DNA of 64,000 bases from Knufia peltigerae (taxonomy: Eukaryota; Ascomycota; Eurotiomycetes; Chaetothyriales; Trichomeriaceae), in NCBI GenBank assembly GCA_030247855.1, contig JAPDRN010000060.1, positions 62,001 to 126,000 on the forward strand. Reading direction: 5' to 3'. The notes beneath the pieces were generated by a model. That model was not told where the DNA came from, did no database searches, and saw nothing but the letters and a program-made list of their open reading frames with translations. Position 1 is the first letter of the stretch; the number at the start of each line of letters is the position of its first letter. Position numbers and translations under genes: made by a program. This document shows positions 20,743-32,092 of the stretch, piece by piece.

Positions 20743-22311
20743 ATGAACTACTCCTTCTCAACGTCGTCGCCTGGGTCTGTCCAATCTAATCAAGTTCGGC
20801 GGAGGAGAGCGTGTGATCGTTGCCACAGTGTCAAAGAAAAGTGCCGGTGGCCCGCAGACGGGACGCAGGTGTGTGACAGATGCTCTCGTTTGCAGTACAA
20901 GTGTCGAACAGATCGTCCGTTGCATCATCCGGGCAGGAAGCCGAGATTGGCGGCTGGGAATCGTCTATCACTAGAACGAACTGAAGATGGACCCTCCCAA
21001 CCCATTAAGAAAGAACATGTGAACGCCTCAGACCCCGGCGAGAAGGGGCCCACGGCTGCAGCTGCCCCAGAATCGACATCCTCACCGGCTAATGTCGTTG
21101 CTGTCTCGCGCCAATCCAATCAACAAGGTTTATATCAGAGTATCAGCCTTTTCCCGGAACTGAACGGCCTAGAACGACGCCTTCTAGAGAGTATGCTGCA
21201 TAAACAAATTGAAGTGGACCGATACGTTCTTGGCCCTAGCTTTCGGGAAAGGCATCAGCAAGCATTCGTTGATCACCTGCAGACTGACATGACCCTTGTC
21301 AAGGATGCCTTTATCGCGTGTACGTCCCTAATGGTCGGAAATTCACAAATCCGACAGCTCGCCCAGGATCAGCATGTCGGTCACAAACGAGCCGCCAATG
21401 CGCTGGCCTCTCTTCGCCGTCTGGAAGTCAGTGGTTCTCACAATTCGTCGACAGTGCTGATGCTAGGCGTGGCGATTGTAACCTTTGCCTCGCATCACTC
21501 TGGAGGCGAGTTACCACTTTGTCGCCATATTCTTGATCTCATCAAACGCTTCCACGACAATGAGCCAGCTTTTATACAACAACTGGGCTCCGATGGAATA
21601 TCGGCGCTTAATTGCCTCATCGCGACCGAGACGTTTATATGCCTGCTTCGAGGCCAGCTGCCTTCGGTCAGAATTCGACAAGGGGACCTTGACGGGCTAG
21701 TGGATCGCTTCATTGGAGTGTCGGCGCCCCTTCTCACCCACTTGTACGATATTTGTGAGTTGACCCAAGTGATGCGCCATTACCGCAGGGGACCAAGCAA
21801 AATTCCTCTACGTGCGCGCCTCCGCAAAAGGATCGAGACTGTCGAACAAAGCCTACAAACCTGGCAACCGACGAGCACCGCGACTCTTCGTGAAGGACAC
21901 TTTACGCCAACAGAGAGAACGCTGATGAACACACAAGCGAATACTCTGCGCTTGACGGCTTTGACTGTGCTCCACCGGCTGCAACACGCCTTTGGCACCG
22001 ATGACGGAAAGGCTATTGCCATGTCGAGAGAAGTCCTGGGAGAACTTCATACAATGGTCCAGCTCACAGGGCGATCGGCACCATGCGCTGACTTCGCCTA
22101 TCTGGTTGCATGCTTCGAGATCGTCAACCCCCTGGAAAGGGGCACGGCGTTGTCTAAATTGCACCTCGTTGCCGATTTCTCGCCCCGGACCGCCGACGAA
22201 CTAAAGACCTGGCTTCTCTTATTTTGGACTGCTAGAGACAACAGTGGAGTCGGCCCCATCTACTGGGACGACATGGAGTTTCAGCTTTTCGGGACCGCGA
22301 GTCGTACGTGA
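20743..22311 (+). CDS. Zn2Cys6 fungal transcription factor
   Basis: This is a single exon of 522 residues from the ATG at 20743; the open frame extends further upstream without better evidence. The binuclear zinc cluster uses C24, C27, C34, C44, C47 and C54 (CDRCHSVKEKCRW, nine residues, CDRCSRLQYKC). It is preceded by an Arg-rich stretch (VRRRRA) and followed by a basic linker (HHPGRKPR). A Ser/Pro/Ala-rich linker leads to a helical middle domain beginning near SISLFPELNGLERRLLESMLHKQI. This C-terminal region resembles that of other short fungal Zn2Cys6 proteins with no defined ligand. It is convergent with the MFS transporter; a role in regulating the MFS/oxidase pair is possible but unproven. 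Confidence 0.9.
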   Translation: MNYSFSTSSPGSVQSNQVRRRRACDRCHSVKEKCRWPADGTQVCDRCSRLQYKCRTDRPLHHPGRKPRLAAGNRLSLERTEDGPSQPIKKEHVNASDPGEKGPTAAAAPESTSSPANVVAVSRQSNQQGLYQSISLFPELNGLERRLLESMLHKQIEVDRYVLGPSFRERHQQAFVDHLQTDMTLVKDAFIACTSLMVGNSQIRQLAQDQHVGHKRAANALASLRRLEVSGSHNSSTVLMLGVAIVTFASHHSGGELPLCRHILDLIKRFHDNEPAFIQQLGSDGISALNCLIATETFICLLRGQLPSVRIRQGDLDGLVDRFIGVSAPLLTHLYDICELTQVMRHYRRGPSKIPLRARLRKRIETVEQSLQTWQPTSTATLREGHFTPTERTLMNTQANTLRLTALTVLHRLQHAFGTDDGKAIAMSREVLGELHTMVQLTGRSAPCADFAYLVACFEIVNPLERGTALSKLHLVADFSPRTADELKTWLLLFWTARDNSGVGPIYWDDMEFQLFGTASRT

Positions 22312-22657
22312 GAAGACCCCGGAATGATGACACCACAATTATTATATCGCTGCCCTTACAGTGTCCGGGACCAGGGATATGCTATGAACTATCGTTAACA
22401 CACACAGCGGCGGAGTTTTTTTGGTTTGAATTTTTTATGCATGTGGAAATGTGTGACGGCATTTACGCTATGCTAACGACTTGATGCCTTTCTTTTTTTC
22501 ACTCTCTTTATCAACATAATATAGGCAAGGACGTACCATATTTTATATGTATAGTTGTGGCGAGCAGTTGCTTGAGCAGCCTGCATAACGTCGCCTCGAT
22601 GTATCTAGGAGCCACAATACTTTGGCAAGAGCAACTATAGAGCCAACTCTATACCAT
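22312..22657. other. Convergent 3' region, regulator / MFS transporter
   Basis: This is AT-rich sequence between two stop codons; nothing else is seen. Confidence 0.4.
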
Positions 22658-24629
22658 TCACTGGGCTCGATGCGTTGGCTGTCGAGACGCCAATTTCTTA
22701 TATAACTTCGCGGTGGCGATTCTAGCTTTCTTACCCCAGACGATCAAAGGTATCGGAAGCAGTAGAATAACAAAGCAGAGGACAGCAACCAAGACATGCA
22801 TGTTTTGCAGTCCCATGCCATTAATCCACGGAGTGAGCGTGAAGAGGACGAGGACAGAAAAGGCGTTGCGCGTGAACACAACTCCCACCAGCGCATTTCC
22901 AATGATCTGAAGAAGAGTCAGCCCTAGCCAACACGAAAAAGCAAGATGAGCCAAAGACTTGGTATGAACAAGTGTTTGGAGACACAATCGCTCATTCATC
23001 GTGCGCCGTCACAGATCACTTACATCTTGATAGCAATCCATAGAATAGGCGAGGGCTATATCGCCGGCTACTACAAAGCCAAAGCCAAAAATACCGTACC
23101 CGACGGCAAGCACTGGCCAGGCAACACCCTGCAACCATGAGGCGTTAGTGGAATTGATTGTGCGCTCCATCAAACTGGCTACAGAAATGACAGAGAGAGG
23201 GGGGGATTGAACAAAGTTCACGCTCCACTTCACGCTCCAGCTGTAGTTCACATACATTATTGAGACCGATGCCGAACATCAACAGACCAGCTGGGGTGAT
23301 CAATGCCGCAGGCAACGCAAGCCAGAGACGCATCTCAGGTTCATAGATACCGTAGTTGCGTTTCGACAGCCACATGATGGACTTATCGTTCAACCATCCA
23401 CCGTAAAGCGTTCCAGGTATCGTGCCAATAAAGGGGGCCAGATTCATCAGTCCCACTCCAGCGGCGGAAAAGTTGTAAGGTTCATAGAAGAGGTACGTGG
23501 CTTGTACCGACGTCATGATGGCGAACCAAGCCAAAAGACTGCCGTAAGTAATGGCTGTATATGCAATAGCGGGAAAGCTGAACAGGACCACAATAGGTTG
23601 ATAGAAGCTTTGGAGAAGAGAATCATCCGTTTTGGTAATCAGGCTCATCCGTTGGCGGTAAGTCTTCAGGGGGATCGTGGGGTCAATTTCGACATCGGTA
23701 GGGGTTCTTTCAACCGCCGGCAAGGATTCAGCCTGTTTGGCGTCCTGGTCATCGATTCGTGGTCCATTGCTGTTAAGGGAAAGGCCTCCTTCGTTGGGTT
23801 CCATCTCTGCTGGCTCGCCAGTGCGGGATGTTGTGTGGCCCACGTACATGCTGACGTACTTGGACTCTTCAAAGAAGAAAATGATCAAGATCAGATTGAC
23901 GGCAAAGAAGATGACACACCACCAGAACATCCATCTCCATCCCTGGCTGTCGACAATGTACCCCGAAGCTACCGGGCCCAGGAAGGCACCGGCGAGTGTG
24001 GCAAACCAATACCAAGCATTCATGGCAGCATGGTGATGGACGAAGAAGAGGTCTGCAATGGTTATTTGGACAATGGTCTCGCTGATGGCGCCTCCTATTC
24101 CAGAGATGACATTGCTCCCAAACAGGTCGCCAATAGAGTAGGTCTTAGCAAACCAGACGCAAGACGCGAGCTGAAGCGCCGTGCTGAAGATATACAGAGA
24201 CCGGCGGCCATATTTGTGGACCAGTGGCACGAGCACGATACACCCCAGGGCCAAGCCGGCGTAGTTGACGGCCGCTGCTCCATTGAGGAGGTCGTAGGTA
24301 AAATCCAACTCGGTCACGTAAGCGTCCCAGGCTGTGAAACCGATGTCAAGTTGAACAAACGTCATAAAGACGTAGAACAGCACGAGGGCGAAATTCACAG
24401 TCTTTCGCCATGACGACCAGTTCAGAGGATCATTAGGGTCGGAAGTCGGAATGGGATGGAGTATAATTTGCTGACCGGACCGTTGTACTTTATGAGTCCG
24501 TCAGAATCAGCACAGCTCCAAAGAAATCAATCACGGATGGTTCTTACAGTCTTGCAATCTCATGGTACCCGGAGCCCAGAACGAAGGATCTCGTTCGGGC
24601 TCGTGAGGTGATGCCTCCATGGCACTCAT
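22658..24629 (-). CDS. MFS transporter, DHA1-like (Hol1/Tpo type)
   Basis: This 12-helix plasma-membrane proton antiporter or uniporter has 555 residues in four exons (24629-24548, 24487-23256, 23128-23024, 22906-22658). The fungal DHA signature DPNDPLNWSSWRK precedes the first helix. The loop-2 motif appears as HKYGRRSLYI. A GPVASGYIVDSQGWRWMFW segment in helices five and six follows the antiporter pattern. The central cytoplasmic loop (about 260-330) is polar. The second half carries GTIPGTLYGGWLND, YGIFGFGFVVAGDIALAY and TPWINGMG. The family covers polyamine, cation, amino-acid-derived and drug substrates; I cannot choose. It shares a 700-base divergent promoter with the FAD oxidase, which hints that the transporter moves the oxidase's substrate or product. 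Confidence 0.9.
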
Positions 24630-25329
24630 GGTGAGACTGTCACAGTGGTTCTTGCCGTCGTGGTCCTCGATGTTTGTCCCGGTCTTGACTGTTGCCGAGA
24701 GCAGAGCAAAGGAAGACTTGAAGGCACAAACGGAACAAGAGTTTAACAGATATTCATCTGCGCGGTCGACCAGGGCCTTTTATCAACTGAACTCTCCCCT
24801 CGATAGACACTCTCTCAGCCGGACCCCCCTTTCAAATGATGGAGAGGCGAAGTCAAAGTCGAAGAGGTGTCGTCGATAGCGTAGAACTTCCTTTTCAAGT
24901 CTTGGAGTCCAACACGGACCTGTGGTGGTTGGCGGTTCATTTCGGTCTTCTTGATCGCGCTGAAGTTGATAAGACGCTATTTCGAATCGATTGGCCAATC
25001 GGAAGCTTTTGAATCGACCGGCTTGGCATCCACCATTGCGGAATGAGCCACCGCTATCGGCCAATGCACGTGACAAGGCCCAATGTGCGACGACACACTC
25101 TCGACTCTTTGAGTCTCTTTTTGACTTGTGGATGCATGTGTCGCGTATGTCGAACCTTGTGGTCGTACAGCTTTTGAGTCTGGCCTGAGACTGGAGACGC
25201 GGGACGTGGGCCTTATAAAAGTCATGAAGCCATGTGTCACGGTCTCGCTGTACACACTCTCCCAGGCACAGAGCCAGAAGACGAAATAAACATATTTCCC
25301 CAAGGTGAAGTTATCCCGTGCACAAAAAA
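24630..25329. promoter_or_regulatory. Divergent promoter, MFS transporter / FAD oxidase
   Basis: This 700-base region lies between start codons. A palindromic E-box CACGTGAC is at 25067-25074 and a TATAAAA at 25214-25220, about 110 bases before the oxidase start. Co-regulation of both genes is inferred from the arrangement. A long open frame on the minus strand here (24783-25303) has no domain. Confidence 0.45.
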
Positions 25330-26923
25330 ATGACAGGACAAGTTACACCGAGTATACTGGCGGAGCTGGAAGCCCAAGCACGGAATGATCCTCAACTTCC
25401 ACGAGCGAACCCTACAGTGGCAACGTGGCAATTGCCGCCTCACCCGACACTGTCTGAGATCCAGTCGGAGAGCTTACCCAAGGTGACCGATTATGCCATC
25501 ATTGGATCCGGCGTCACAGGATGCAGTGTGGCCAAGACATTGTTTGAGGCAGCGCCGCCGTCGTCGAGCTCATTCTCGGTGACGGTTCTGGAGGCTCGGA
25601 CGCTGACGAGCGGTGCCACGGGTCGCAACGGCGGCGTTCTGACCTCGTTCGTACCGGGCGACTACAAGATTCTCAGCGAGCATTTTGGTCATGAGCAAGC
25701 GGTCAAGATTGCACGGTACGCCAACAGCACGTTGGAGAAGATGCATGCTCTGGGGAACTCCTCGGACGAGTTTCGACGCATCAGCGAAGTAAGAAGGCTC
25801 CAGGACGTCGTCTGCTTCGAAGACAAGGAATCTTTCGAAGGAGCTTTGGAGTCATACCGTCTATACGAGGAGCATGTGCCGGAAGAAAGAGGCAAGATGA
25901 GGAAGTTGACTCCTAAAGAGGCTGAAAGGGTTCGTTTTATACGTTCTGACCAACAATGCCGGTCATGCGACTCCTTTGTCTTTTCATGCTAATCGAACGT
26001 CTATCGTGGTTTTCAAACAGGAGTACAATGTTCGAGCATCAGCTGGAGCCATCGTCGCTCCTAACGGCGCGTTCTGGCCATACCGTCTCATCACCAACAT
26101 CTGGGCTCAATTGTGCTCTAGCTATCAGTCCCGTCTGTCCATCGAGACCAAAACTCCCGTGACGGAAATCACTTACGACTCCGACAGCGACAAGACACAT
26201 CCTTACATTCTACACACACCTCGGGGAGAGATACGGGCGGCAAAAGTCATCCACGCCACCAACGGGTACACAGGTCACCTCTTACCGGAACTCCGAGGCA
26301 AGATCTACCCCGTGCGCGGGACCATGTCGACTCAAAAATCGACCCAAGGGTTCGGACGTCACGGCAACGCCTTGTCCTGGAGCATGATCAACAGCGGTAG
26401 TTACGACGGCGAGTCCCGTACGATGGAACTCGGGTTGTACTACGGTTGCCAGAACCCTCACACGGGAGACATCTTCGTGGGAGGCGAAAGGGCCAAGGTC
26501 GACGAGATGCTCGTGAGTGACGACACCGAGGTCGGCGTGCCGTGCGCGGAAAACATCTCCAACATCCTCCCCCGGTTCTTCACAAAGGGGTGGGAAGAAG
26601 GCTCCAAGGCCGAGGTGATCAGGGTTTGGTCCGGTATCATGGGATTCACGGCCGATCGGTTGCCCTTGGTCGGAGCTTTGCCTCTGAGTGTCACCAAGAG
26701 AGGTACGAGCGAACAAGGAGGTGAATGGATAGCGGCGGGATTCAACGGTTATGGGATGCCTCTGTGTTGGTCTTCGGGTGAAGCTGTGGCCAAGATGTTG
26801 CTTGGGATCGACGTGAGTGACTTCTTGCCGGAGACCTTTTTGGCCTCCAAAGAGAGGTTGGACGATGGTAAACGCATGGCGATCGTGCCGGCCTTGCAAT
26901 TGTTGTTTGGTGGACATCCTTGA
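25330..26923 (+). CDS. FAD-dependent oxidoreductase, DAO family
   Basis: This flavoprotein of 500 residues belongs to the D-amino-acid-oxidase superfamily (PF01266 type). Exons are 25330-25929 and 26021-26923; the intron has a GCTAAT branch site and joins EAER to EYNVRASAG. The dinucleotide-binding motif is IGSGVTGCS (residues about 58-66), followed by TSGATGRNGGVLT, the usual second FAD contact. The middle section is GAIVAPNGAFWPYRLITNIW, and the C-terminal FAD segment includes VWSGIMGFTADRLPLVG and WIAAGFNGYGMPLCWSSGEAV. Such fungal enzymes oxidise secondary amines or amino acids (sarcosine, proline, polyamine-type). The exact substrate cannot be read from sequence. No signal peptide or SKL-type tail is seen. 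Confidence 0.9.
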
Positions 26924-27497
26924 GGTTTTGAACTGAGACAGCGAATCCAACCCGCGCGTCACGAAAAAGGATATATAGCTCGCCCAGGGATATTCGAAAG
27001 GAGTGCGCCTAGAAGGTGAAAATGAAAAGAAAAAGAGACCTGGGAGCCGTGTGTGAGAATAGGTCAAGACAAGAATTGAAGATGGAGAGGGAAAAAAAAG
27101 TGATTTGACTACATATATAATACAGAGGAGGTTTCATGAATATTTATCTATAGAGGTGGATTCACTCGTACGCTGCAAACCAAGGATTGAAATCGCAAGG
27201 CCCTCGGACAATCGAGTTGTGAGTAACCCCCCGGATGGCTATGACTGTCCACTTGCAAGGGTTTTCTCTCCCTCCATCATAAACTCATCATGATCACCAC
27301 CACCATGACGACTCCCACACGGCTTTACTACACAGAAAGATCCCTTTTGTCAATGTCAACGATGATCTTACTACGTGACACACACATACACAACAGACAA
27401 ACGCCGATCAACATGACTTTTTTTATGTCAAATACTTTGTCTGGAAAATACTCCACACCGACCTCATCCCACCTCATACTGGGGGTTTGATATAGGA

Positions 27498-27554
27498 CCG
27501 GGGGGGGAGGGGGGTTTTTTGGGAGGGGGGTTTTTCCCCCTCTTCTTCTTCTTC
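27498..27554 (+). repeat. Poly-G/poly-T/poly-C tract
   Basis: Runs of 5-9 G alternate with T6 and T5, followed by a C5 run and a TCT repeat. Four or more G-runs close together could form a G-quadruplex. Such tracts are also prone to sequencing error. Confidence 0.7.
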
Positions 27555-28264
27555 ACCACCTAACCATCTCACCTAGGTAGGTAGGTATCAAAGCCTTGGA
27601 AATGGGATGCCTGAAGTCATCAAGGCGTGAACACCGTAATGTATCATTATTTATATTCATACAAACCAACCAACCAAAATCTTTCTTCGCTTCCGAAATT
27701 GCGAGTACAGGGTAAACTCAGTAACACTTGAACAGGAAATACAAACACACTCACAACCTTACCTCAGGTGCTGAATTGATACCCTGAGTCGTGGTCGATC
27801 GAGCTTGACAGTATTGTAGTCGTACGTCCCATCAGGTACCTGATTCGTCACCACTGGTCTACATACGGAGTACCATGTCCAACGACAAGCCAACAAGACA
27901 CCAATACCAAAACACAGATACTACTGTACGGACCTGGTTGTATTCCAACTCGAGTTGACGTGTCCTTGAGGACCTTTGGAATTTTCTATACTTGTTCTCA
28001 AAAGACTCGAGGCTCGATTTTTAAAAAAGGACAAAGAGTGACAAAAGGCCCTGTCGGCGGCAACCATGATCGACCACGTACAACCCACCTCCCATTCAGC
28101 CGTCCCAAGATAAGTTTTGTCTGTTTTATCGCCCCTGACTTAAAAAAAACCCACCGTCAATCCCCACCGGCCCAAGTGCCGTTTTCGAAAGTTTGTACGT
28201 TGTGTAGATGTACAATAAAGTATAGGTATGTGATATGTATGTGTGTGGATTCCGAATTTGCGAG

Positions 28265-28290
28265 CCTTTTCCTTTTCCTTTTCCTTTTCC
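28265..28290 (+). repeat. CCTTTT hexamer microsatellite
   Basis: Four tandem copies of CCTTTT plus a partial copy in the intergenic region. A separate G10 homopolymer sits at 28452-28461. Confidence 0.85.
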
Positions 28291-28525
28291 AAAGTCCTTT
28301 TTGTTACATTTTTCAAAAACCAAGAAAACGCCAGCTGAGGGGGTGGTGTTGGTGGTGACGATGATGACGAGGATAACATGGTACCGTACCCCCTTTCAGC
28401 CATCATATCATGTGTGGTCTGGCCAAGTACCAACAGAAACATCAACGACAAGGGGGGGGGGAGGGTGCAACTGATAAACACAACAATGTATTGCCAAAGT
28501 ACGACGGCAAGGGCATCAGTCGCAA

Positions 28526-30227
28526 TCACCACCCGTTGTTATATTTGGAGTCCTTGGTGTCATCATTGTGTACCAACTCAATCACATCAGAGTCACCGCT
28601 CCGAGGGTAGACGTTTGCAGAATGGGTGCCGGATTTGCCCAAGTGGTCTGCACTTCGCAGTGCCGAAGGTCGGGAAATTCGATACGTTCTCGACTCCGAA
28701 TTGGGGTCGGAGGAGCTGCCGAAGCAAGTCGGGAAGACCTTTCGCAATAACGCTCGGACGGCGGGGAGACATGTGCAGATGATGCTGACAAAAGCTTCGA
28801 GGACACTCCAGTATGCGGTAGGGACGTTGTCATCTATACCAAAGAAAAACCCAAAAGTGTCAGTCATTCAAGACACATGTCAACGTCATAAAACATATAT
28901 ACCAAAACAAGCATGACAAGTAAGGAAGGGATCCTGTTGTACTTACATGTGGGATTGGTAGAGTTTGCGAATTGAACAAGAGAAGTCAGTCGGACAATAC
29001 TGACAATGGTGATACTGTTCAACAATATTAGCGACACCTTGCGAGTTACACCAGGCTTGTGTGCTCGTTGGTTGCGGACTCACAAAAATCCAATACTAAA
29101 CATAAAGACAAGATGAACCTTCTTTCTGCGTCCCAATTTGAGATGCAAAAGTTGTGGGATCGGAAGCAAGATGATCCAAATGTCGAAAATGATGTTGACG
29201 ATTGCGTGAGCCCAAGCAAACGCATTGAGGTTCATGCATTGGCCCTTTGTTTCACCCGTCCAGCTTGTCCAGGCATAAGAGACTGGAATGCATTGGATCG
29301 CAATGCCGAGGGCGAAAGTGGGAATGTAAAGAGCGCAGACCGCCATGCTGCCGATGATCAATCTTCTAAAGGTTTGCGCTGGGAAAACCCTGTAGTAAAG
29401 GAGCAACAGGGCCATCTTTGTGAAACCAATCACACACATGTAAAAGATTTCGGTCAACCAGGTAAACTAAAGTGCTCGAGGTAGTCAGTGTGCTGCACTC
29501 TCTTTTCCCAAACAGTTCCGAGGTACAGGAGATGTCAAGTCTCACCTGAACGATTTGAGTGATTTTGTCGGGTGTGATTGTCCAAATGTCTTTTCCGAAG
29601 CCATCGCTACTCATGAAGAACTCTAGAATCGCCATGGGAAGAGCAAGTAGCTGTGTGATGTATCAGCCTTGACCAATCCTCTGTAACGTCTTTGTCAATT
29701 ACGCACCAGTGATATGACGACGCAGAGATCTGCCCATTGAAGTGTCTCCCATTTGGGGAATCGATCCGCTATACGAAGTATGACACATATAATGGCTATG
29801 ATTCCGCTGACGGCAGTCACAATGGGCGTGACCGCGGTGTTGTCTCGGATGGGCTGCTTGCATAGAGTCATGGTGGCATTCTTGGCGGCTACAAATTCAA
29901 TGTGAGCGGGTGGAAGACGATGTTGAGTGATAAGAGGAGCTGCTTACCTAGACTCTCTTTCACGGTGCAACTGGCCAAGGTACATCCCTGCACATTGCCC
30001 ATCAAGACCGAATCTGCACAAATGCATGCAGAATCTGTCGGGGCACAGGTAGAATTGCCCAAAAATTGTGCAAGACAGTCAGCCTGTGAGGATTTGGGTC
30101 AGCCGTTGGTGGTTCACAGGCTATATGGCAATGGGAATTCCAAACTTACGGCACACGATGGCATAGACTGTGACAGACCCAGAGCAACAAGGCTCACGAG
30201 AAAGAAGATCAGCCCGCCGGCCCTCAT
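28526..30227 (-). CDS. CFEM-domain rhodopsin-type receptor (Pth11-like)
   Basis: This has 419 residues in seven exons (30227-30150, 30083-29948, 29888-29707, 29650-29546, 29466-29084, 29014-28947, 28833-28526). A signal peptide (MRAGGLIFFLVSLVALGLS) precedes an extracellular CFEM domain with eight cysteines at 25, 29, 39, 46, 48, 60, 65 and 81. The seven-helix rhodopsin-like domain of PF20684 type follows, beginning VTAVSGIIAIICVILRI, then TEIFYMCVIGFTKMALLLLYYRVFP, and a DIWIILLPIPQLLHLKL segment. The tail is Ser/Asp-rich. This architecture matches Pth11-class fungal receptors, which sense surfaces or host cues. The ligand is unknown. It is divergent from the P450 across 1.9 kb. Confidence 0.92.
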
Positions 30228-32092
30228 GTTGTCGGCTATCGAGAGGGTGCTTGTCGAAAGAGAAGTCCGATCCGGCGGAAAAACGATCCAGAAACTTCAC
30301 ACCTGGGAAGAGCAACGCCCAAGGGAAAATACTCTGATATACCACTCGTTCGCATGAGATGGAAAAAGGACAACTTCGAACAGGAATTTCCAGCTCCACA
30401 GCGTCTTCTCGAAGCGATCAAGAGGTTCATCAGTCTAGCCCATGGGACAGTGCTGCGATCTGCACTTTTGCGTCTAGAAACAAGGTATGTCTCCGACTTC
30501 AAGAGGCAAACGAAACCAGCCATGGGGGCAAATGGGTAATGGATTTCGCTCGGCTTTGCCTGCATGCAAATGGTCAAGAAGGCTGGATCCTGCAAAACCC
30601 TGCGCTAAGAACCAGAAAGCCCTTTTCCCCTTACGCCAGCCGTTGAGCGTTATGACCCAGGGGATGGTGGAATATTTCGGACCCGGACGGTGGGTACAGC
30701 GCCAGCAACAAGCATACCAGGGTCACGTTTGGTTTCAGGGTGACTAATTCGAGTCCCGGCATGTACTATATCCTTGCAAGTCACTAAGGCTGGTGGACAA
30801 GGACAAATCACATTTCAGGGCAAGATGGCTTGGTACGAGGGGAAGTTGAAACATACTCTTACCTGTAAGGTGGACTTGGTGACAGAGATGTGAGAACCTC
30901 GTACTCCTGCGAGTATTATAACTCACAATAGTGGTGCCATATAGCAACAGATCTCGGATCGGAAAGAATACGAGCTTCATTGACAGCAGCAACTGGGGTG
31001 GCCACGCCAGGTGCGTCAGCTGGTAACCGATGCACGTTCCCGTCCCGGGACACATCATGCATGTCGAGCTAACGCCCTGCGGCGCCCACGGAATGTCATT
31101 GCTAGCAGTAAAGACCATCCTAACGTCGGTAGGGATTTGCATCCTTGAATCAACGGATCGGAAATTCCGGTCGCTCGGTCGAGTATACGAGTAACACCAC
31201 TGCTTCTGAGCAAGCTTTAGACGGTGCCACAGTTGATTGGGTACCGGTGGAGCAGGCTTGGGGTATGGCAGGTAGTGGAGGCTGTTCATATATAGGACCG
31301 CAATGATGATACGAGAAAACAGAACGGCTCCAGAAAGAGCTAACCTGTTTTCAAACAGCGGCCCACGAGGAACGGCTCAGGGTGATCCTAAATTTGATCC
31401 ACCGTAGCCACAGCAAGGACTTGGATCACGCTACTAGAGGTAGAACCCAAAATCGAAGCCCCTGATTTCAAGTATTTTCGCTCTAAACCTGGGCATTGGG
31501 GATGTGTCGTGCATGTTGATGGCTTTCGTGATCCCAAAGTGTTTGTGATATGTCAAGCTGGCCGCTTCGCCTCGGTTGACTCCATTTTGATCCATCAACC
31601 GTGCTTCTGCAAAGCCTCATTCTAACCGACTTCAGACTAGCAAGGGTCTCAAAGCGAGGAGCCAAGAACTTCCCCCTTCTCTCCAATGAGGAGAGACCGA
31701 ATGCCGTGGGCGAGTCAGTCAACCCACTGGGAGACGTCGGTGGGATTGTCGGTGGGCAAAGTGGGCAGATATCCCTCCAAGATTGCCAGGACCAAATACA
31801 TTCGGACTGCTCTTCGTTGAACGCTGCGCTGGTGGGGTGGTCCCAGGCTTGCTGCAAATATGCAGTAGAGGGAACTCTCAATATGCTAGAGCACCCTTCG
31901 AGGGAGCTGGTGCCACCGCCGGTCACGAGCCATTCAGCCCACATGCAAATGCTGGTATATCAAGGAGGTGACGCCTTTGCTAAGGTTCCCCCTTTTGGAC
32001 AAGAAGCTCTTGTATCTCTCTTCTCTGCAACTTCATGCAGCTGTGAGCCAAGTTATCTTACCGTATAATACATAACTTTGCCATAGAGCGAG
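30228..32092. other. Gene-poor divergent region, CFEM receptor / P450
   Basis: In 1865 bases I recognise no gene. Overlapping open frames occur at 30744-31289 (-, 181 codons), 31483-31944 (-) and 31601-32068 (+, 155 codons), but none has a domain, a consistent codon pattern or clear splice support. The minus-strand frame at 30744-31289 is followed by a strong donor-like GTAAGAGTATG near 30856-30866, so a decayed or lineage-specific gene is possible. The promoter of the P450 should lie at the right end. Confidence 0.4.

Larger units (their letters stand above)
26924..28525. other. Convergent gene-poor stretch with simple-sequence tracts
   Basis: These 1600 bases lie between the oxidase and CFEM-receptor stop codons. 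Open frames are short and without domains. It holds homopolymer and simple-sequence tracts listed separately and a TACGGAGTA element at 27864-27872. Confidence 0.45.

Noticed and set aside
23502..24413. 303-codon open frame on the + strand
   Set aside because: Antisense to the MFS transporter; hydrophilic translation with no family features.
26282..27067. 261-codon open frame on the - strand
   Set aside because: Antisense to the FAD oxidase second exon; no domain.
30745..30765. tRNA-like T-arm sequence (TTCGAGTCCCGG)
   Set aside because: No matching acceptor stem, D-arm or anticodon arm could be found in the surrounding 80 bases.
31601..32068. 155-codon open frame on the + strand before the P450
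   Set aside because: No domain, overlapping open frame on the other strand, and no clear splice or promoter support.
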